64,000 bases of DNA from Coriobacteriia bacterium (lineage in GTDB: Bacteria; Actinomycetota; Coriobacteriia; Coriobacteriales; Eggerthellaceae), in assembly GCA_030523425.1 (NCBI GenBank), contig JAUNIP010000001.1:10934-74933 (forward strand), read 5' to 3'. Below the pieces are notes generated by a model. That model was not told where the DNA came from and did not search any database. It saw only the letters and a list, made by a program, of their open reading frames with translations. Positions 60,491 to 64,000 of this stretch are shown in pieces (positions within the stretch are counted from its first letter, which is position 1; each line of letters opens with the position of its first letter). Made by a program: the position numbers and the translations under genes.

Positions 60491-60865
60491 AGTAAGCCTC
60501 CTTTTCCTCATTAGGCATTTCTCTATTCGAAAACACCGTCGAATTACGTTTCCCCTTGGCGGTGTCTGGGCACCAAGGCGGACGTATTTTCGATACGAAT
60601 AAATCCTAGCACTGCTTAACACCTAAAGCGACTAGAGAATTACCTTTCTATTATCTATCTTGAGAATAATAGATGAATACTCATAAGCCCACGTAAACAA
60701 GGTGTTCTCTATTTGCCCTGAATAAAGCATTGATTAACGATTTGGGGTCAAAATGCGTCCAGGCAACAGCCATCACAACCTCTTCATAAATGGCTAAATT
60801 TCTTGTTGTTTTTTTCCCTGCAGCATGCGGTATGCTATTGAAAAGTAACAAAGGGAAGGAAGAGT
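60491..60865. other. Divergent promoter region of the molybdenum-enzyme operon
   Basis: 375 bp, AT-richer than its surroundings, between the minus-strand operon and the plus-strand gene at 60866. Contains the inverted repeat at 60647-60673. No gene; I could not fix promoter hexamers. Confidence 0.55.
60647..60673. promoter_or_regulatory. Inverted repeat, candidate regulator site
   Basis: Perfect 8-bp arms TCTATTAT / ATAATAGA separated by 11 bp, about 160 bp before the operon start and 190 bp before the divergent gene. Inducible catechol-type enzymes of Eggerthella relatives are usually regulated by dedicated factors, but no regulator gene is adjacent here. Confidence 0.4.
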
Positions 60866-61456
60866 ATGATTTTCAACAAAGTGTATGTTCCGGTGGATTG
60901 CATCGAAAAGCACCAGGAGTTCCAGGCGTGGTACGAAGACGGGAATGTGTTCATGACCGCCGAATCCGACTACGAGTCTGAAAATTCCCGCCTGATTATC
61001 AACGCGCGCACCGGCGCCCAGATGGCCAAGATCAAGCCCGACAACAAGGCGCTCAGCTACGACGTGGGCGTGGAGCGCTACACCTATCAGCTGAAAACTT
61101 ACCTAATTTTCAAGCACTACCACTGCGAAGGCATGCTGTGGCAGGTGTATGGTACCCCTTCGAAGGGCCACTGCAGCTTCGTCAACGAAAACACGGCCAA
61201 AAAGGACGTGCTTATAACCACGCAGCAGAACTTCCGCGGTCACGGACCGTGCTATGAAGTGAAGGTGAAAGATATAGCCAAGCTGCGCCCCGCCGTGTGC
61301 TTCCTGTTGGCCATTTTGTGGAAGGAACACTGGAAGGGCCTAAGCCTAGGCGAAATCCCCGAAAAGCTGACCATAGCCCAACGCCTGAAAAACATCTTTG
61401 GCGACAAAGGCCTAACGTACGAACAGGTCCAAGCCGGCGAAACCACGGTGTATTAG
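60866..61456 (+). CDS. Conserved hypothetical protein, possibly LURP-one/Tubby-like fold
   Basis: 196 residues from an ATG with AAGGGAAGGAAG upstream. Beta-rich sequence with repeated strand-turn patterns (RLIINARTGAQMAKI, YTYQLKTYLIF, MLWQVYGTP, YEVKVKDIAKLRPAVCFLLAILWKEHW) reminiscent of the LURP-one/Tubby C-terminal barrel, ending in a hydrophobic helix and charged tail. No catalytic motif. Divergently transcribed from the molybdenum-enzyme operon. Fold guess is weak; reality of the gene is good. Confidence 0.7.
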   Translation: MIFNKVYVPVDCIEKHQEFQAWYEDGNVFMTAESDYESENSRLIINARTGAQMAKIKPDNKALSYDVGVERYTYQLKTYLIFKHYHCEGMLWQVYGTPSKGHCSFVNENTAKKDVLITTQQNFRGHGPCYEVKVKDIAKLRPAVCFLLAILWKEHWKGLSLGEIPEKLTIAQRLKNIFGDKGLTYEQVQAGETTVY

Positions 61457-61461
61457 ACGCG

Positions 61462-63807
61462 TTAACCTTTCAGCACGTTTACGGCTATGGCTTGGAACGT
61501 CACCTGTTCGTCGGTTTCTACCACGGGCACCGTCACACCGCTGGCGTAGCCTTGGTTGGCGCGCACGTCTAAGCGGTCTACCACTTCGGGAGTGCCAAAG
61601 CCTGCTGCCGCTAACAGGGCAAACAGTTCTTCTTCGGTGCGGGCCGCCTGCACGCTGTTGCCCATCTCTTTCGCCTGGGCAACCACGGCTTCGTCGCGCT
61701 TCACGTCAGACACCACGGTTTCGCAGATGAGCAGCCCGCCCGGCTTCAGCACGCGGGCAAATTCCGCGAAGGCCTTTCCTTGGTCCCACAGCAGGGTGGT
61801 CACGTTGTTGATGTACACCACGTCTACCGAGGCGTCTCCCACACCGGCAACAGACAAATCCTCAGGGTATGCCACCATGAATTCCATGTTGTTCTTCTTC
61901 AGGTGGTTGTCCTGCCATGCGCGCTGCATGCCCGCCTTGGCGTCTTCTATGTAGGTGGGGCTGGGGTCAGCGCCAATGGCGGTACCAGTTTCGCCCACCT
62001 TCGCGCTCAGCTTGTACACGCCCTTGCCGCGCCGGCAGCACACGTCTAGCACGCGCTTGCCCGCTAACTGGTGCGCATCAAGCGTCATGCGGCTCATGCT
62101 GGCAAAGCCGTATTCGAATTCGCGACCGTTGTAGTACTGCTGCATGGTCTGGGGCTCTGCCGCCTGAGCGGCCACCACACCGGCCGTGTCAGCCGCTTTA
62201 TTGGCCTCAGAAGCGTTTGCAATGCCGCCCGTGCCGCCACGCAGGCCCACCACACCAGGGCCTTCCAGGCCGTACGTGGCGCCACCGGCTTCGTCAACGT
62301 CTTGCAATTCCTGAATGCGGCGCGCCAAATCCTTCTGCGCGGAGTCAACTTGCAGGTCACTGTTGTGAGCGTAATAGCTGTCGTTGCCGTAATGCGCCAC
62401 ATACTGCGTGGTGGACTGACGCGTGGTCAGCTCGGCCACAAACACAATCATTTCGCGGCCGTTGCCGAAGGCGCGCTCCACGAAGCCAAACGCGTTGTCC
62501 ATTTGGCCGCCAGCCACATCCACCAGCGCCGTGATCTTGTCAACTTCTTCCTTGTACGCGCGGCTGATGGTGGTGAAAGCTTGGTCCCCCGCAGGGGTGC
62601 GCTCCAAGTCGCACTTGGCCACAAAATCCTTCAGCAGGCGGCACACAATGCGTTCGTGGCGAATGTAGGCGGGCATGGCCGTGCCGGAATCAATCTTGCG
62701 GCTCAGCTTGCGCTCGCGTTCGGTGGCCTGCGCCAGCACCGTGTCTTCTGCGCTCTCCCCCGCCATCAGCTTGGGCTTGGCAGCGCGCAGTTCGTCGCGC
62801 AGCGCCAACACGATGGCTTCTTGGTCCATGGCTTCCTGGCAGCTGGTGGCCAAGGCATCTAACAGCAAGCTCAAAAGCGCCACGCGTTCGTCGAAGTCGG
62901 CCTTCTTGGCGCGGTTCAAAATCTCAAAGCCCGCATCCCCTGCCAAAATGCGTCCTACCTGGTAGTCGGAGCGATACTTGTCAAACAGCGCGTAATACAC
63001 CGAAAAACGGTCGGCCACGTCTTCGTCGCACAAAAACTGCACGATCAGTTCGCGGTTCACCTTCTTGTCCATGCGCTCGTATTGCCCCACCACTTCGGCC
63101 AAGTCTTCCCAGCCGCGGGCCGTCACGAAGGCCTTGCCGCCGCCCGGGCGCGATTCCACCTTGTAGAAGCAGTTTTGCTTGGCCTCCAAAAACGTGGTGA
63201 TGGCCGGGTGGATGCCCACGGAATTGGCATAGCGCTTCCACGCGCCGTAATCCGGCTCCACTTCGATAGTGCGCAAGCGGTCAAGCGTCACGATGTCGAA
63301 TTCGTGGACGCTTTTGTTGTATTCGGGCGGGTTGCCGGCGCATACCACCACCCAGTCTTCGGGGATACGATGGCGGCCGAACGTCTTGAACTGCAGAAAC
63401 TGCAGCATAGAAGGATACAGCGTTTCGCTGACGCAGTTGATTTCGTCCAGGAACAAAATGCCTTGGCGCAAGCCTGTACGGTCAATGTAGTCATAGATGG
63501 CCGCCACAATTTCGCTCATGGTGTATTCGGAAGACTCGTATTCGTAGCCTTCGAATTCGCGGTGCTGGATGACCGGCAGGCCCAAGGCGCTTTGGCGGGT
63601 GTGGTGCGTCATGGAATAGGACACTATGCCAATGCCCAGTTCAGCGGCCACCTGTTCCATGATGGCCGTCTTGCCTATGCCAGGCGCACCAATCAAAAAC
63701 ACCGGGCGTTGGTGGCGCGGCGCTATCAGGTACATGCCTGCGTCGTCTTTTTGCAGATACGCCTCAACGGCGTCTTTTATCTGGAGTTTTGCTTCTGCAA
63801 TGTTCAT
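61462..63807 (-). CDS. MoxR-type AAA+ ATPase fused to a SAM-dependent methyltransferase
   Basis: 781 residues from the ATG at 63807 (GGAGGGAG upstream). Residues 1-~300 form a MoxR-like AAA+ module: GAPGIGKT (40-47), the sensor-type SMTHHTRQSALGLPVI, Walker B GILFLDEINC and the sensor I region VVVCAGNPPEYNKS. A long helical middle (300-530) follows, then a class I methyltransferase domain (about 540-781) with KRVLDVCCRRGKGV (motif I), IGADPSPTYIEDAK, VDVVYINNVTTLLWD and a LKPGGLLICE post-I strand, resembling ArsM-type enzymes. MoxR ATPases act with VWA proteins to assemble metal enzymes; the attached methyltransferase is unusual. The VWA-like partner gene lies immediately upstream. Confidence 0.88.
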   Translation of the reverse strand: MNIAEAKLQIKDAVEAYLQKDDAGMYLIAPRHQRPVFLIGAPGIGKTAIMEQVAAELGIGIVSYSMTHHTRQSALGLPVIQHREFEGYEYESSEYTMSEIVAAIYDYIDRTGLRQGILFLDEINCVSETLYPSMLQFLQFKTFGRHRIPEDWVVVCAGNPPEYNKSVHEFDIVTLDRLRTIEVEPDYGAWKRYANSVGIHPAITTFLEAKQNCFYKVESRPGGGKAFVTARGWEDLAEVVGQYERMDKKVNRELIVQFLCDEDVADRFSVYYALFDKYRSDYQVGRILAGDAGFEILNRAKKADFDERVALLSLLLDALATSCQEAMDQEAIVLALRDELRAAKPKLMAGESAEDTVLAQATERERKLSRKIDSGTAMPAYIRHERIVCRLLKDFVAKCDLERTPAGDQAFTTISRAYKEEVDKITALVDVAGGQMDNAFGFVERAFGNGREMIVFVAELTTRQSTTQYVAHYGNDSYYAHNSDLQVDSAQKDLARRIQELQDVDEAGGATYGLEGPGVVGLRGGTGGIANASEANKAADTAGVVAAQAAEPQTMQQYYNGREFEYGFASMSRMTLDAHQLAGKRVLDVCCRRGKGVYKLSAKVGETGTAIGADPSPTYIEDAKAGMQRAWQDNHLKKNNMEFMVAYPEDLSVAGVGDASVDVVYINNVTTLLWDQGKAFAEFARVLKPGGLLICETVVSDVKRDEAVVAQAKEMGNSVQAARTEEELFALLAAAGFGTPEVVDRLDVRANQGYASGVTVPVVETDEQVTFQAIAVNVLKG

Positions 63808-63841
63808 CTTGCTCCCTCCGCTTGCCCTTTGCACTTACATT

Positions 63842-64000
63842 CTATTTGATTTGGCTCTTGAACTGGTTGATTCCCTCTTCATCTAGCACCACTTTCGATG
63901 CCCACGGCGGCACGGTGGGCTGGGTGGGCTCGCCGTTGTCCATGAACACGAACATCACTTCGTAATCCGGCATCTTTTCGGGGTATTGCCCCAGGCCGTC
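63842..64000 (-). CDS. C-terminus of a VWA-like (DUF2201) protein, cut by the window edge
   Basis: 52 codons plus TAG are visible, in frame to the edge. The sequence PDYEVMFVFMDNGEPTQPTVPPWASKVVL is the conserved end of the VWA-like DUF2201 proteins that are encoded next to MoxR ATPases. The gap to the MoxR-methyltransferase start is 34 bp, so one operon. Most of the protein is outside the window. Confidence 0.75.
   Translation of the reverse strand, partial: DGLGQYPEKMPDYEVMFVFMDNGEPTQPTVPPWASKVVLDEEGINQFKSQIK

Noticed and set aside
58139-60514. 791-codon frame opposite the molybdenum-enzyme gene
   Set aside because: Antisense shadow; the minus-strand gene has a ribosome-binding site, family motifs and operon context.

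Overview
The window looks like chromosomal DNA of an anaerobic, high-GC member of the Coriobacteriia, most likely Eggerthellaceae. This is inferred from the gene repertoire: a molybdopterin enzyme of the catechol-dehydroxylase/transhydroxylase type, a very large fused 2-hydroxyacyl-CoA dehydratase activase, a RecJ-helicase fusion, HrcA/CIRCE-controlled clpC and htpG, and mostly GC-rich codons. Genus cannot be read from the sequence. I saw no transposase, integrase or prophage.

Layout. 1-7844 (minus strand) is one tight operon: FHA protein, lipase-like/VWA ectoprotein, PP2C phosphatase, clan-CD-peptidase-like/VWA ectoprotein, an internally deleted copy of a serine hydrolase, and a transmembrane Ser/Thr kinase that runs off the left edge. 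It appears to be a surface-sensing phospho-signalling locus with kinase, phosphatase, phosphothreonine reader and two membrane-anchored VWA proteins. 8129-10043 holds a ParE/Phd-type toxin-antitoxin pair and the full-length serine hydrolase, with a decayed piece of the VWA gene upstream. 10044-16532 is MBL hydrolase, rel and recJ-helicase. 16533-21579 is repeat-rich: a seven-unit palindromic array, a PD-(D/E)XK nuclease-like gene, a U32 peptidase, a small membrane protein, a second inverted array and a dispersed repeat. 21580-27208 is housekeeping: cysS, ispF, ispD and clpC with a CIRCE operator. 27354-31655 has a PIN toxin-antitoxin pair, then tatA, greA, lysS and a flavoprotein in a segment bounded by a 162-bp near-identical inverted repeat. 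31734-37532 holds the dehydratase activase and an AGAT-like amidinotransferase.

37617-44570 is a complete trpEGDCFBA operon preceded by a T-box leader with a terminator. Then come an MHS-type transporter, a hairpin-rich gap, a DUF2064 protein, htpG with a CIRCE, tRNA-Leu(CAA), ispE, tadA, tRNA-Ser(UGA), asnB, an NSS transporter, an RmlD-like reductase and a HemN-like radical SAM protein. 57416-60490 encodes a three-gene molybdenum-enzyme operon in which both the catalytic subunit and its ferredoxin-like partner have lost their iron-sulfur cysteines. 60866-64000 has a conserved small protein, a MoxR-AAA/methyltransferase fusion and the end of a VWA-like (DUF2201) partner.

Best candidates for something undescribed: the Fe-S-less molybdenum enzyme operon; the kinase/phosphatase/FHA/VWA surface operon; the two palindromic arrays sharing a ~63-bp period beside a nuclease gene; the invertible 3.3-kb housekeeping segment; and the MoxR-methyltransferase fusion.
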